In this document: piece by piece, positions 26,446 through 36,124 of the stretch
Layout of the letters: every line of letters begins with the position of its first letter
Position numbering within the stretch: position 1 is the stretch's first letter
DNA from: Xaviernesmea oryzae
GTDB lineage: Bacteria > Pseudomonadota > Alphaproteobacteria > Rhizobiales > Rhizobiaceae
Assembly (NCBI RefSeq): GCF_900177415.1
Contig: NZ_FXAF01000006.1
Coordinates: 768,001-832,000 of the forward strand
Reading direction: 5' to 3'
Length of the DNA: 64,000 nt
Made by a program: the position numbers and the translations under genes
The notes under the pieces: model-generated
What the model saw: only the letters and a program-made list of their open reading frames with translations
The model's database searches: none
What the model was told of the DNA's origin: nothing

Positions 26446-28482
26446 ATGAAGATTCGAGGAAAGATCAATCTCCTCGTGGGCCTTATGAGCCTTGTGGCTT
26501 GCTTTATCGGCGGCATGGCTTTGTTTGCCATGGCGGAATACCGCACGATGATGACCGAATACGAGCTCGCCGCCGACCGCGCGCACAAGGGCGAACACCT
26601 GAACCGCCTCGTCACCGCCGTCGTGATGGATTCCCGCGGCGTCTATATGTCGAAGGACACCAAGGAAGCCAAGAAATTCGGCGACGGCATTCTCGGCTAT
26701 CTGACCGAGATGGACCAGCTTCTCAAGGATTGGGACGGGATCGTTCCCGCCGACGAGCGCGCCGCATTCGACAAGCTGCTGGCCCGCTCGAAGGAATTCA
26801 CGGCGTTCAGGACCGAAACCGCCCGTCTCGGCCGCGAGGTGAGCCCCGCCGCCGCCAACGAGCAGGGCAACAACGACGCCAACCGCGAGAACCGCAAAGC
26901 CTATCAGGCCGAGATCGATGCGATCGTCAAGACGGACAAGGCCGTGCTGGCCGCGGTCGAGGAAAAGCTGAATACGTTCACCCACACGCTTTTCGTGCTG
27001 GTCTCCGCCGTCACTTTCGCAGGCGTGGCTGCCGGCGCCGGCTTCGGCCTCTATCTCGGCCGCCGTCAGCTCAGCCAGCCGATCATGAGCCTGACGAAGA
27101 CCATGAAGCAGATCGCCGGCGGCGATTTCGATGCCGCAGTCGCCGTGGGCGATCGGGTCGACGAGATCGGCGACATGGCCGCGGCCATCGAGGTCTTCCG
27201 CAAGAACGGGTCCGAAGTGGCCCGCATGAATGCCTCCGAGGCGGCCATGCGCGCCAGCAGCGACGAGCTCCAGGCCCGCATGGCGGACGTCGTGGCCGCC
27301 GCTGCCGAGGGGGATTTCACCCGCCGCATCGGCAAGCAGTGGGGCGACGAAGGTCTGGATCGGGTGGCGCGCACCGTCGATCAGCTCATGGCGAGCGTCG
27401 ATGCCGGCGTTTCCGAAACCCGCCGCGTCGTGAAGAGCCTCGCCGAGGGCGACCTGACCGACAGCATGAAGGGCGACTTCAAGGGCGCTTTCGCCGAACT
27501 GCAGCACAACGTCAACGGCACGATGCAGACGTTGCGCGCCACGATGAACAATGTCCGCGTCGCAACCGGCTCGATGAACGGCGGCGCCACCGAACTCAGC
27601 AAGGCGGCGAACGATCTTTCGCGCCGGACCGAGCAGCAGGCCGCGGCGCTCGAGCAGACCTCCGCCGCCCTCGACCAGATCACCGCCGTCGTGAAGACCT
27701 CGACCGAGCGTGCTCATGAGGCGACCGTCATGGTCGGCGAAGCCAAGGAGAGTGCCGTGCAATCCGGCGAGGTGGTCCGCAACGCCGTGGACGCCATGGG
27801 CCGCATCGAGCAGGCTTCGCGCGAGATCGCCCAGATCACTAACGTCATCGACGAGATCGCCTTCCAGACCAATCTTCTGGCGCTGAATGCCGGCGTCGAG
27901 GCGGCCCGTGCGGGCGAGGCCGGCAAGGGCTTTGCCGTCGTGGCGCAGGAAGTGCGCGAACTCGCCCAGCGTTCGGCAAGCGCTGCGAAGGACATCAAGG
28001 CGCTGATCAGCAAATCCGGCGAGGAGGTCGCCGGCGGCGTGCGTCTCGTCCAGAAGACGGGCGAGGCATTGTCCGAGATCGAAACGCGCGTGCTGCGCAT
28101 CAACGACCATATCCATTCGATCGCCGTCGCATCCCGCGAACAGGCGACCGGGCTTGCCGAGGTCAACACGGCCGTCAACCAGATGGACCAGGTGACCCAG
28201 CAGAATGCCGCCATGGTGGAGGAAACCTCCGCCGCGACGACGAAGCTGTCCCTGGAAGCCGACAGCCTGTTTTCGCTCGTCTCGAATTTCAACATCGGTG
28301 ACGGGGGGCAAAGCCCCGCGAGGCAGGAAAGGTCGTCGCGGCCGGTGCCGGCAGCCGCGGGCCATCGGCCCCATGCCTCTCCGGTCAAGGCCATGACGGG
28401 CGCGCTCGTCCGCGCTTTCGCAGGCGGCGGCACCGCTCCCAGAGCCGCGGCCGCCGCATCCGGAGACTGGGAAGAGTTCTGA
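26446..28482 (+). CDS. Methyl-accepting chemotaxis protein with four-helix-bundle sensor
   Basis: A 678-residue chemoreceptor. TM1 (about 9-28), a helical periplasmic domain of about 150 residues rich in Glu/Lys/Asp, TM2 ('[21 protein letters not shown]'), HAMP plus a second HAMP-like segment, then the signalling coiled coil with the tip '[21 protein letters not shown]'. The end SGDWEEF is a CheR/CheB tether. ATG 26446 has GAGGGGA upstream and gives the usual short cytoplasmic N-terminus; the frame from 26359 adds unrelated residues. The ligand is unknown. A strong terminator follows. Confidence 0.92.
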   Translation: MKIRGKINLLVGLMSLVACFIGGMALFAMAEYRTMMTEYELAADRAHKGEHLNRLVTAVVMDSRGVYMSKDTKEAKKFGDGILGYLTEMDQLLKDWDGIVPADERAAFDKLLARSKEFTAFRTETARLGREVSPAAANEQGNNDANRENRKAYQAEIDAIVKTDKAVLAAVEEKLNTFTHTLFVLVSAVTFAGVAAGAGFGLYLGRRQLSQPIMSLTKTMKQIAGGDFDAAVAVGDRVDEIGDMAAAIEVFRKNGSEVARMNASEAAMRASSDELQARMADVVAAAAEGDFTRRIGKQWGDEGLDRVARTVDQLMASVDAGVSETRRVVKSLAEGDLTDSMKGDFKGAFAELQHNVNGTMQTLRATMNNVRVATGSMNGGATELSKAANDLSRRTEQQAAALEQTSAALDQITAVVKTSTERAHEATVMVGEAKESAVQSGEVVRNAVDAMGRIEQASREIAQITNVIDEIAFQTNLLALNAGVEAARAGEAGKGFAVVAQEVRELAQRSASAAKDIKALISKSGEEVAGGVRLVQKTGEALSEIETRVLRINDHIHSIAVASREQATGLAEVNTAVNQMDQVTQQNAAMVEETSAATTKLSLEADSLFSLVSNFNIGDGGQSPARQERSSRPVPAAAGHRPHASPVKAMTGALVRAFAGGGTAPRAAAAASGDWEEF

Positions 28483-28510
28483 TCCGGCCGTTTCGGATGG
28501 CCGCCAGGCA

Positions 28511-28545
28511 GGCGGAGGCGGGAAACCGCCTCCGCCTTCTCTTTT
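28511..28545 (+). terminator. Terminator after the second chemoreceptor
   Basis: An 11-bp perfect GC stem (28511-28521 with 28526-28536) with a GAAA tetraloop is followed by TTCTCTTTT. Confidence 0.88.
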
Positions 28546-28648
28546 GCACTGCGGTGAAGAGGGGCTGGTAAATTGTAATCGAACCTCTAAAATAAGGGAT
28601 CAGCCATAGCCCGCCGCCGGCCATACGCGGCGGGGTTGGAATTCGGAA

Positions 28649-30157
28649 ATGGAGACCCGCATGGACGACGAGGTTCGCACCTCGGAGCGCTCGGGGGCCT
28701 CGCCGGAAGGCGCAGGTCCGGAGCCGATGCCGCGTCTTTTCCGCGGTCTTTCCGGCAGGCTTCTGTGGCTCACCATGATCTTCGTCATGCTGGCGGAAGT
28801 GCTGATCTTCGTACCTTCCGTTGCGACCATGCGCATGAACTGGCTGCGCGACAGGCTGGATACGGCTGCCGCTGCGGGGATCGTCATCGACGGCCTCCAG
28901 CCGGCCGAGCTTCCCCGCGCGGTGCAGGACGACACGCTGCTCGCCACCGGCACCAAGGTGCTCGCACTCAAGAAGGATGGTACGTCGCGGCTGCTCGCCG
29001 CCACCGATACCCAGCCTCAGGTCGACCAGGTCTTCGATCTTGCCAACATGCCGATGCTCTCATCGATGCGCGACGCGCTCGATACGCTTGTCTTCGGCGG
29101 TGGCCGCGTCATGCGTGTCTTCGGGCCGGTCGGCGACAGCGACATGATCATCGAGCTGGTCATGACCGACTATGCGCTGCGCAAGGACATGCTGAAATAT
29201 TCCAAGACGATGTTTCTGCTGTCGCTGCTCATTTCGCTGATCACGGCCGTGCTGATCTTCCTGGCCATCAACCGCATGATGATCATGCCGATCCGCCGGC
29301 TGACCCACAGCATGCAGCTCTTCTCCGAACAGCCGGAAGATCCCGCCCGCGTGTTCGCCGGCGACCGGTCCCGCGGCGAGCTCGCCGTGGCCGGCCGGCA
29401 CCTTACCGCCATGCAGGTGGAGCTGCAGCGCACGCTGAAGCAGCAGAAGAACCTTGCCGATCTCGGCCTTGCCGTCTCCAAGATCAACCACGACATGCGC
29501 AACATCCTGGCTTCGGCGCAGTTGATGTCGGACCGCCTGACGGATGTTGATGATCCGATGGTGCGGAGTTTCGCGCCCAAGCTGCTGCGGACGATCGACC
29601 GCGCGGTCGGCTATACGAGCGAGGTGCTCGCCTACGGCCAGGCCTCCGAGGCCGCGCCGCGCCGGCGGCGCATCCGGTTGGCCGATCTCTGCCAGGAAGT
29701 GCGCGACATTCTGGCGATCGATCCGGAGGCCGGCATCGAATTTCTCGAACAGGTCGGCGTCGATGTCGAGGTGGATTGCGACAGCGAACAGCTTTTCCGG
29801 GTCATCCACAATCTCTGCCGCAACGCGGTGCAGGCGCTGGTGAATTTCGATCCCGAGGATGCGGCCATGGTCCGGCGGATCACGGTCTCGGCGCACCGGG
29901 TCGGCAGCGTCGTCAGCATCACGATCGACGATACCGGTCCCGGCATGCCGCGCAAGGCGCGCGAGAACCTGTTCTCCGCTTTCCGTGGTTCGGCCCGTTC
30001 CGGCGGCACCGGTCTCGGCCTGGTGATCGCCCGCGAACTGGTTCTGGCGCATGGCGGCACGATCGCCCTCGTGGAGAAGCCGGGTCCCGGAACGCAGTTC
30101 AGGATCGAAATTCCCGACCGCCCGGTCTCGCTGGAGGATTACCGGGCCCGGGCCTGA
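28649..30157 (+). CDS. Membrane sensor histidine kinase, orphan
   Basis: A 502-residue kinase. TM1 (about 39-59), a short periplasmic domain (about 60-185), TM2 (about 187-208) and HAMP are followed by the H-box 'SKINHDMRNILASAQ' with His281 as the phosphorylation site. The ATPase domain shows 'VIHNLCRNAVQAL' (N), 'DDTGPGMP' (G1) and 'GGTGLGLVIARELV' (G2). No response regulator lies beside it, so its partner is elsewhere. The start may be here or at a second Met four codons later. The nearest downstream gene is a tRNA. Confidence 0.92.
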   Translation: METRMDDEVRTSERSGASPEGAGPEPMPRLFRGLSGRLLWLTMIFVMLAEVLIFVPSVATMRMNWLRDRLDTAAAAGIVIDGLQPAELPRAVQDDTLLATGTKVLALKKDGTSRLLAATDTQPQVDQVFDLANMPMLSSMRDALDTLVFGGGRVMRVFGPVGDSDMIIELVMTDYALRKDMLKYSKTMFLLSLLISLITAVLIFLAINRMMIMPIRRLTHSMQLFSEQPEDPARVFAGDRSRGELAVAGRHLTAMQVELQRTLKQQKNLADLGLAVSKINHDMRNILASAQLMSDRLTDVDDPMVRSFAPKLLRTIDRAVGYTSEVLAYGQASEAAPRRRRIRLADLCQEVRDILAIDPEAGIEFLEQVGVDVEVDCDSEQLFRVIHNLCRNAVQALVNFDPEDAAMVRRITVSAHRVGSVVSITIDDTGPGMPRKARENLFSAFRGSARSGGTGLGLVIARELVLAHGGTIALVEKPGPGTQFRIEIPDRPVSLEDYRARA

Positions 30158-30295
30158 TGCAAATATATGTTGCTTCTCAACGGCTTGAGCGAGAAGTGAC
30201 AGTAAAATGACGTGGCCCTCGGTAAAATCGCTTGCAATCCTTCGCGGCACCCATTAGAGGATCGCCACGCAAGCGGTGACGCGCCGCTCGCTTAC

Positions 30296-30372
30296 GCACC
30301 CGTAGCTCAGCTGGATAGAGCACCAGACTACGAATCTGGGGGTCAGGAGTTCGAATCTCTTCGGGTGCGCCA
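30296..30372 (+). tRNA. tRNA-Arg (anticodon ACG)
   Basis: A complete 77-nt tRNA with a 7-bp acceptor stem (GCACCCG/CGGGTGC), D-arm, anticodon stem CCAGA/TCTGG with loop CTACGAA (anticodon ACG at 30330-30332), T-arm with TTCGAAT and an encoded CCA. The A at position 34 would be edited to inosine to read CGU/CGC/CGA. No integrase or duplicated 3' end was seen beside it. Confidence 0.97.
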
Positions 30373-30513
30373 TTTCCCATCACCTCTGAATAATGCCAGG
30401 GCTGCTTCCATCGGAAGCGCGCAAATAGGCGGCGCATCCTCGATCGCTTGTCGCGAACGCTCGGCGCCCATACGGGCTGCGGTCGTCGCCGGATCGGCCT
30501 GGACTGCTCCTGC

Positions 30514-30726
30514 CTAATACCTGCGGCGCCTGATCGACGAGACGAGGTAACCCAGTGCAAGCGTCATTGCTGCGACCGCGAGCCCGGTGCTGATCACGCC
30601 GGCCGGCGTGATCCTGGCGCTGCCTTGCAAAGTGATGTGCTTTCCCACACGCAGATCGAAAACCGACTTGATTTCCTCGGGATGCGAGGGGATCTCGGGC
30701 GAAGGTTCTTCTTGAACGACGGACAT
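30514..30726 (-). CDS. Small single-span membrane protein, unknown function
   Basis: A 70-residue protein: an acidic/Pro N-terminus (MSVVQEEPSPEIPSHPEE), a middle stretch 'VGKHITLQGSARITPAG', one TM helix (about 44-63) and an SSIRRRRY basic end, suggesting N-out/C-in or a positively anchored tail. ATG 30726 has GGAG eight bases upstream, and the frame before it has poor coding character. I know no named family. Confidence 0.6.
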   Translation of the reverse strand: MSVVQEEPSPEIPSHPEEIKSVFDLRVGKHITLQGSARITPAGVISTGLAVAAMTLALGYLVSSIRRRRY

Positions 30727-31410
30727 CTTGAAACTCCGGATCGGATGGACGACCGCCCGCACAGCGGCGGCGCAGCCAGGAACGGCATCGTTCCAGCATG
30801 ACTGGAGCGTTCCTTTTCGAGGATACTCCGGCATGGACTGGACGAGAACCGGCGAAACGCGAGCAGCCGGTACCGTGGCGACAGCCATCACCCACGCGCG
30901 CAGCCCTTCCGTCGTGCGGCAGACACTTGCGCACACGAAATCCCTCCCCAAACGAACGCGGATCGGGCGTTTTCATTTCCGGACGTATCGGCAATCTTTA
31001 ATTGCATTTGTATATTTTAATATAAGAATAATTGAATGGAATGACCGATGGTGGCCGCAATTCGAGGGACGTTGCAGCAGGCCGTCGCGCGCAGTTCTGC
31101 ACCGAGCAGTGTGAGGCTGCCCTTGGGATCGCGTAGAGTTTCCGCGGCGCGGATCGGTTCATTCGAACTGTAGCATCCAAAATGCCTTAGCTGAAAAATA
31201 CCAATAAAAACAGGTCGAAATCCCGTTCTTCAAGCCTTTCAACTCGGTCGGTACAGTAGAAAAAAGCATTTGGGTGCATCCGAGCAGCGAAAGAGATTCG
31301 GATTATTTGAGAAATACGCAATTTTATTTAAATTTTACCTATTAACCGAATGCTAACGATCTTCTTAACCTCCGAATAAATATTAGCTAGTCATTACTCA
31401 ATCGGAGGTA
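30727..31410 (+). other. AT-rich gene-free region ahead of the polysaccharide locus
   Basis: About 680 bp without a supportable gene. From about 30995 the composition is clearly more AT-rich than the rest of the window, with runs such as TATATTTTAATATAAG and ATTTTATTTAAATTTTACC. It ends with GGAGG before the glycosyltransferase ATG. It probably carries the promoter and binding sites for the polysaccharide genes; an ATTAGCTA at 31382-31389 recurs at 38333-38340. Confidence 0.6.
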
Positions 31411-32361
31411 ATGGCATTGCAGGATTTCGACACCGGCTCGCCGGAAAACTCGGACAGGGTTTGCGCAATCACGGATGGCTGCCGGCTGCAGTGTCCTGGA
31501 GGCGAGGCTTCCGCCATCTGCCCGGCGCCGGGCGCGCAGCGCCTGGGACTGGAAGACGAAACGAAGCCGGCGTCGGATGCGGCGGGACCTTCGATTCAGG
31601 GCGATCCCCTTACATTTCCGAGCGTGCTGCTCGGGGGATTGCCGATCACCGCGGTCGATCGTCGAAGTGCGGCCTCGCTGATGATCGCAATTGCGCGAAG
31701 GCGTCGTCACGACAGCCGGCCCTACTATTTCACCTCGGCGAATGGCGAGGTCATTGCGCGCGTTCATGCGGATCCGAAGATCGCCAGCCTGTTTTTGGAA
31801 GCCGACCAGATCCTTGCCGACGGCCAGCCGCTCGTCACGGCTTCGCAATGGCTGTGCAGGGTAAAGCTCCCGGAGCGGGTGGCTACCACCGACCTCTTCC
31901 ACGACGTGGCACGGCTCGCCGAGAAGGAAGGCATAACGTTCTATCTGCTGGGATCGACCGAGGCGGAAAACCTCAAGGCCGTCGCCGCGATACGGGCGCG
32001 TTATGCCGACCTGCGCATCATCGGCCATTGCCACGGTTATCTTTCCGGGGAGGCCCTCGAGCAGAAGCTCGACGAAATCAATGCGCTCGCGCCGGATATC
32101 TTGTGGCTCGGCCTCGGCGTTCCGCGCGAGCAGATCTTCGTCCACGACTTTGCCGCCCGGCTGGCCAATGTGGGCATCATCAAGACCTCCGGCGGACTTT
32201 TCGACCACCTGGCCGGGAAGACGCGGCGCGCGCCGCTCTGGATGCAGAAAGCAGGCTTGGAATGGTTCTGGCGCATGCTGATGGAGCCGCGCCGGCTTTT
32301 CTGGCGGTATGTCACCACCAACCCCCGCGCTCTCTATGTGATCCTGCGCTATTCGAAATGA
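31411..32361 (+). CDS. WecG/TagA/CpsF-family glycosyltransferase
   Basis: A 316-residue GT26-type transferase that adds a second sugar to an undecaprenyl-linked primer at the inner membrane face. Family blocks run from about residue 70: 'LLGGLPITAVDRRSA', 'YYFTSANGEVI', 'ADGQPLV', 'ITFYLLGSTEAENLKA', 'PDILWLGLGVPREQIFV' and 'AGKTRRAPLWMQKAGLEWFWR'. The first 70 residues are non-conserved and could include an over-called start, but ATG 31411 has an excellent GGAGG. It begins the polysaccharide locus; HfsJ of the Caulobacter holdfast pathway is of the same family. Confidence 0.93.
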   Translation: MALQDFDTGSPENSDRVCAITDGCRLQCPGGEASAICPAPGAQRLGLEDETKPASDAAGPSIQGDPLTFPSVLLGGLPITAVDRRSAASLMIAIARRRRHDSRPYYFTSANGEVIARVHADPKIASLFLEADQILADGQPLVTASQWLCRVKLPERVATTDLFHDVARLAEKEGITFYLLGSTEAENLKAVAAIRARYADLRIIGHCHGYLSGEALEQKLDEINALAPDILWLGLGVPREQIFVHDFAARLANVGIIKTSGGLFDHLAGKTRRAPLWMQKAGLEWFWRMLMEPRRLFWRYVTTNPRALYVILRYSK

Positions 32362-32387
32362 CTGCCGGATGCTCTTCGCGCGGCCTT

Positions 32388-33275
32388 TCAGCCGAAGATG
32401 ACGAGTTCGGTGAATGTCAGGTCGCCGGGAGAGGGTGGTTTCGGACCCTTGAAATATTTAGGTCCGCTGCCTGCAAAATACCGGCCTGTCAGGCCGGGCA
32501 CCTGCCCGTTGGCGTCGACGATGCAAAGGAACGTTCCTCTTCGCAGCAGGAAACGGCCGATTGCTCCGGCGCATTGGCTCAGTTCCTCGGGCGAGCGGCA
32601 GTAGATGACCTGGCTGCATGGAACGAGGCCCCGCACTATGCGGCGCGCCTTGAAGACGAAGGGAAACACCTTCCCCTTGCCGACGCAGAGCAGCGAGCGG
32701 CAACCGAGCGCTGCGTGTTCCAGAAGGATCTCCCTGTCGCTGTCGGACAGCATGGCCATTTCGGGCAGATCGGAGCGGGCCTCAAGCACGCGGTAGGCTG
32801 GTTTGACGGGGCTCAATGCGGGCAGGAAGGCAAACTGCCCGTTGGAAAAGCGGCGGAAACCGAGCGCTTCGTTGACCTTGATCGTCTCGGGCGCTGGCGA
32901 AACGTTGATGTAGGTCACATTCTTCTTTCTGAATGCGGCCATGACCATCTTGCCCGCAAAGGGGCGAAATTCCGGATCGACCGCCCAGCTTGAAAGATTG
33001 CAGCGGATTTCTTCGCCTTCCTGCCCCTGATGACGGAAATAGAGCGCCAGCAGAACACCGACGATCCGTCCGGACATATCCAGGGCAAAGCCGTATTGGG
33101 GCAAGTCGGCGACGACGGGCCGCCGTGCCATTCGGCTCAGGGCCCGCTTCCAGTAGCTTGGGGGACGTTCCGGAAAGCCTCTGCTGAGGCATTCGGCGAC
33201 GCCGTCCCAATCGTCTTCGTGAATCGGCCGGCAGGTGAGGCCAGGGGGAAATGCGCCTAAAACAGCCACGATCAA
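32388..33275 (-). CDS. GNAT-like acyltransferase of the polysaccharide locus
   Basis: A 295-residue protein whose N-terminal half looks like a GNAT acyltransferase ('CRPIHEDDWDGVAECLSRGF', 'GRIVGVLLALYFRHQG', 'LSSWAVDPEFRPFAGKMV', 'VNEALGFRRF'). The C-terminal half resembles a second, degenerate GNAT unit. It probably acylates a sugar of the polymer. Caulobacter HfsK, a GNAT protein that tunes holdfast adhesion, is a functional analogue by family and context. It converges on the WecG-like gene and has an AT-rich upstream region. Confidence 0.8.
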   Translation of the reverse strand: MIVAVLGAFPPGLTCRPIHEDDWDGVAECLSRGFPERPPSYWKRALSRMARRPVVADLPQYGFALDMSGRIVGVLLALYFRHQGQEGEEIRCNLSSWAVDPEFRPFAGKMVMAAFRKKNVTYINVSPAPETIKVNEALGFRRFSNGQFAFLPALSPVKPAYRVLEARSDLPEMAMLSDSDREILLEHAALGCRSLLCVGKGKVFPFVFKARRIVRGLVPCSQVIYCRSPEELSQCAGAIGRFLLRRGTFLCIVDANGQVPGLTGRYFAGSGPKYFKGPKPPSPGDLTFTELVIFG

Positions 33276-33399
33276 CTCCGCAACATTACTGGCGTGGTAG
33301 TATATGTCTTACGTTGAAATACATATTAGCGTATCCTCATTAACAAAAATTTGCCGTGGCGCCCGCTGGCAGGTATCGCATCTGTGCTGATGCCGGTGG

Positions 33400-34920
33400 C
33401 TATCCGAAGCGGGTTCTTGCCATTCCCATTTCGCGCCAACGCGTGCCCAGCGAAATGCCGACGAGCAGCAGACAGAAACCGAGAGCGAGGGGGGAGAAGA
33501 ACGCCTCCTCCTGCAGCACGGCATTGGCCGAGATCGTGACGATCGCGACAAAGGCGAAGAGGAAGTCGGGTTCGCCCGTTTCGATCAGGTGTTTGCGCGC
33601 GGACAAGGCGAGCGCCGCCAGAAAACCGAAAAAGGCGAAGCTGCCTATTCCCATCTGGTAAAGCATGACGCCGACGGCGCTTTCGACGGGAACCGAGGCG
33701 ACGCCTTCTCCCTGCGCCCGCCCCCAATCGAGATTGACGCTGGTGCTCGAGAGATTGCCGCCGATGCCCAATCCCTGTCCCAGCGGGTTAGACAGAAACT
33801 CCCGAACACCCGCGATCAGGCCGAGAACATGGTAGTCGCCATGCGTGGCACCATAGGCGGTTGCCGCCGTGGTCCAGATCGCCGGCAGCGCAACCACGGC
33901 CACGAGTGTCGATCGAGCCCGGGCCGGATGATAGATCAGCCGTGCGGCGAGCGCGACGGCCAGCATGAATGTGGCGCCCTTCGAGCCGATCACGAGAAGC
34001 AGGGGCAGCGCAGCGGCGGGCAGCAGCCAGCGCCCCTTGAAGAGAAGCCAGGCGGACAGGATGCTCAAGCCATAGGCATAGCTGATCGGGTGAAAGTTCG
34101 GGCCGCCATTGCGGAAAATCGGCGGGAAGAGATCGCTGAAAAGCCGGATGTTGAAGAAGGTCGTCATCATCGTGTCCTCCAGGCCGCGGAGCACGAACCC
34201 CGTTTCCCTGAGCGCTTTCTCCCACACGCCGGCCTCGATCTGCTCCTTGAGGCCGCGCTGGATGTAGAGATCGCCGTGGAACAGGCCGAGGAAGTCCATT
34301 CTGAAGATCTGTTCCAGATAGCCGTAGGCGACCGCGCCGGCGCAGAGCCAGAGCATGCTCTTGCGGATGTCGACGGGATAGAGGCTGGCGGCCAGGACGG
34401 CAATGTGGAAGCAGGCCAGGGGCGTGATCGTATTGCGGAAGTAGATGACGGCATCCTTGGGGCCGCCGCGCAGGGCGCCCAAGGCAAAATAGAGGCAGAC
34501 CAGCCCGCACAGCGCGAAAGTGAAGAGCAGCCAGGGGCGCAGTTCGGTCACGCTGCGCACGCGATGTTGAAACGACGCCAGGAAGAAAATACCGAAAGCG
34601 GTCATCAGGATGACGAAGTTGGCGCCGCGCAACGCATCGAACGTATTGTCGTCGGGCACGAAGGGAGTGAACCAGGTGACGACGAGGTTCTGGTAAAGAA
34701 AGGCGCAGGCGATGACGACGGGAATGGCCCAGGGCAGGGCGATCGAGAGGGTCAGCGTCAGCAGGAACGTTGCGGCGATCCCGAACGGGGTCCAGACGGC
34801 GAAAGCCGCGACGGCCGCAACGACGGCGAGGAACGCGACGCAGAGGTGAAACAGGGCGTCGGGGTCTTGCCATCTCAGATCTTCGGTGCCGAATCCGGTC
34901 GGCGTCCTCGTGATGTTCAT
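33400..34920 (-). CDS. O-antigen ligase / Wzy-type polysaccharide polymerase
   Basis: A 506-residue membrane protein with about 12 TM segments and one long periplasmic loop (about 215-275, 'MDFLGLFHGDLYIQRGLKE...'). Residue pattern and size fit the Wzy_C / O-antigen ligase superfamily. Next to a flippase and a Wzc-like protein it is best read as the polymerase of a Wzx/Wzy pathway rather than an LPS ligase. Family calls for such proteins are weak at sequence level. Confidence 0.8.
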   Translation of the reverse strand: MNITRTPTGFGTEDLRWQDPDALFHLCVAFLAVVAAVAAFAVWTPFGIAATFLLTLTLSIALPWAIPVVIACAFLYQNLVVTWFTPFVPDDNTFDALRGANFVILMTAFGIFFLASFQHRVRSVTELRPWLLFTFALCGLVCLYFALGALRGGPKDAVIYFRNTITPLACFHIAVLAASLYPVDIRKSMLWLCAGAVAYGYLEQIFRMDFLGLFHGDLYIQRGLKEQIEAGVWEKALRETGFVLRGLEDTMMTTFFNIRLFSDLFPPIFRNGGPNFHPISYAYGLSILSAWLLFKGRWLLPAAALPLLLVIGSKGATFMLAVALAARLIYHPARARSTLVAVVALPAIWTTAATAYGATHGDYHVLGLIAGVREFLSNPLGQGLGIGGNLSSTSVNLDWGRAQGEGVASVPVESAVGVMLYQMGIGSFAFFGFLAALALSARKHLIETGEPDFLFAFVAIVTISANAVLQEEAFFSPLALGFCLLLVGISLGTRWREMGMARTRFG

Positions 34921-34990
34921 TGCCGGTCTTTCCCGCGCTCCCCTGCATGCCGTGCAGGGAAACGGTGTCTCTCTTTTCGTGTCAGCGCCT

Positions 34991-36124
34991 CTATCCGTCT
35001 CCGATGAGGGCGGCGATCATCGATCGGTCGAACCCTTCCGTACTCAGCCGGCTCCGGATGAAGCCGAATCCCTGGTCGAGCTCCCAATAGGTCCAGCCGA
35101 TCCCGTGCGCCTCGGCCGCCTGGCGGACGGCGCGGACCCAGAAGGTGCGGCTTTCGGCATCCACGCAGAAATTGAGGACGCCGAACTCATTCATCATCAC
35201 CGGACAGCCCTGTGTCTTCGACCAGTGTGCGAGCCCGGCAAATTCGGCCGCGATCGCCGCTTCCGTCCATGGCGTCGACGATTGCTCCTCGATCAGGGTT
35301 GCCGCCTGCTCGTCGCCGGCCGCCCGCAGCTCTTCGATGAACTCGCGGATGCGCGGCGTATCCTTCGTGGCTGGAAAAGGCAGGTTGGCGATCCGGGCAA
35401 GCGGCGATGACGTATCCCAGGTCTGGCATTGATGCGTGAACGCCATGGGCGCGTAGAAATGGATGGCGGCGATCTGGTTGTCGTCGGCAAGCGGCGGCGT
35501 GTCGTTCAGCTCCCAGATGCCCTGGTAGGGAGCCGGCCCCCAGACCAGCGTATGAAGCGGGCATCTGTCCCGCAAGGTTTCGGCAAGCCGGTCCCGCAGG
35601 GGGATCCATGCGGCTCGTTCCAGGGGCGGTTCGTTCAGGAGTTCCGGATAAACGGAGCTTGCCGGCAGATCGGCAATGACGTCGCGAAGGGCCGTCCACG
35701 CCCGGGCTGCCCTCTCGGCTCCCGCATCGAAATCATCTCGCAAGGCGGTGTGAAGACTTGCGGAAGGGTGCATGTCGACGATGACGGCAAAGCCTCGGCC
35801 GACGAGGTCCATCACCCCGTCGCGGATCCGGTGGAGCGCCGCCGTGTCGCCCGCCGATATGAGGTCGCCGTTTACCGGCAGCCGGACCGACTCGAAGCCC
35901 GTCTGGCGAAGCTTTTCGAGCACCGCTTCGCTGGGGGCGATCCCATCTTTCCGGTCGAGCCAGTCCGGCAGGTTGAACCCGCGCGAAGGAACGGCAGGCT
36001 CGGCCGCCTGTGCCGAACCGGACAGAGGGAGGGAAAGCGCCGTAAGGGCGGAGCCACCCGCAAGCGTCAGGACGCGCCTGCGGGTGATCGTCGCCGGTCG
36101 GCATCCGCTATTCGTCAGCCGCAT
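34991..36124 (-). CDS. Tat-exported glycoside hydrolase family 5
   Basis: A 377-residue cellulase-like hydrolase. The N-terminus has a twin-arginine signal (TRRRVLTLAGG, about 14-24, then a hydrophobic run ending SGSAQA). The GH5 barrel keeps the acid/base Glu165 (LLNEPP) and the nucleophile Glu313 (MMNEFGV), plus 'IHFYAPMAFTHQ'. Start 36124 has GGAAGG seven bases upstream and overlaps the Wzc-like gene by 17 bp. In this context it probably trims or releases the polymer, implying beta-1,4-linked or similar glucan-like linkages. Confidence 0.9.
   Translation of the reverse strand: MRLTNSGCRPATITRRRVLTLAGGSALTALSLPLSGSAQAAEPAVPSRGFNLPDWLDRKDGIAPSEAVLEKLRQTGFESVRLPVNGDLISAGDTAALHRIRDGVMDLVGRGFAVIVDMHPSASLHTALRDDFDAGAERAARAWTALRDVIADLPASSVYPELLNEPPLERAAWIPLRDRLAETLRDRCPLHTLVWGPAPYQGIWELNDTPPLADDNQIAAIHFYAPMAFTHQCQTWDTSSPLARIANLPFPATKDTPRIREFIEELRAAGDEQAATLIEEQSSTPWTEAAIAAEFAGLAHWSKTQGCPVMMNEFGVLNFCVDAESRTFWVRAVRQAAEAHGIGWTYWELDQGFGFIRSRLSTEGFDRSMIAALIGDG

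Noticed and set aside
30296-31410. Integrated element using tRNA-Arg as attachment site
   Set aside because: No integrase, no repeat of the tRNA 3' end and no mobile genes follow; the AT-rich stretch alone is not enough.
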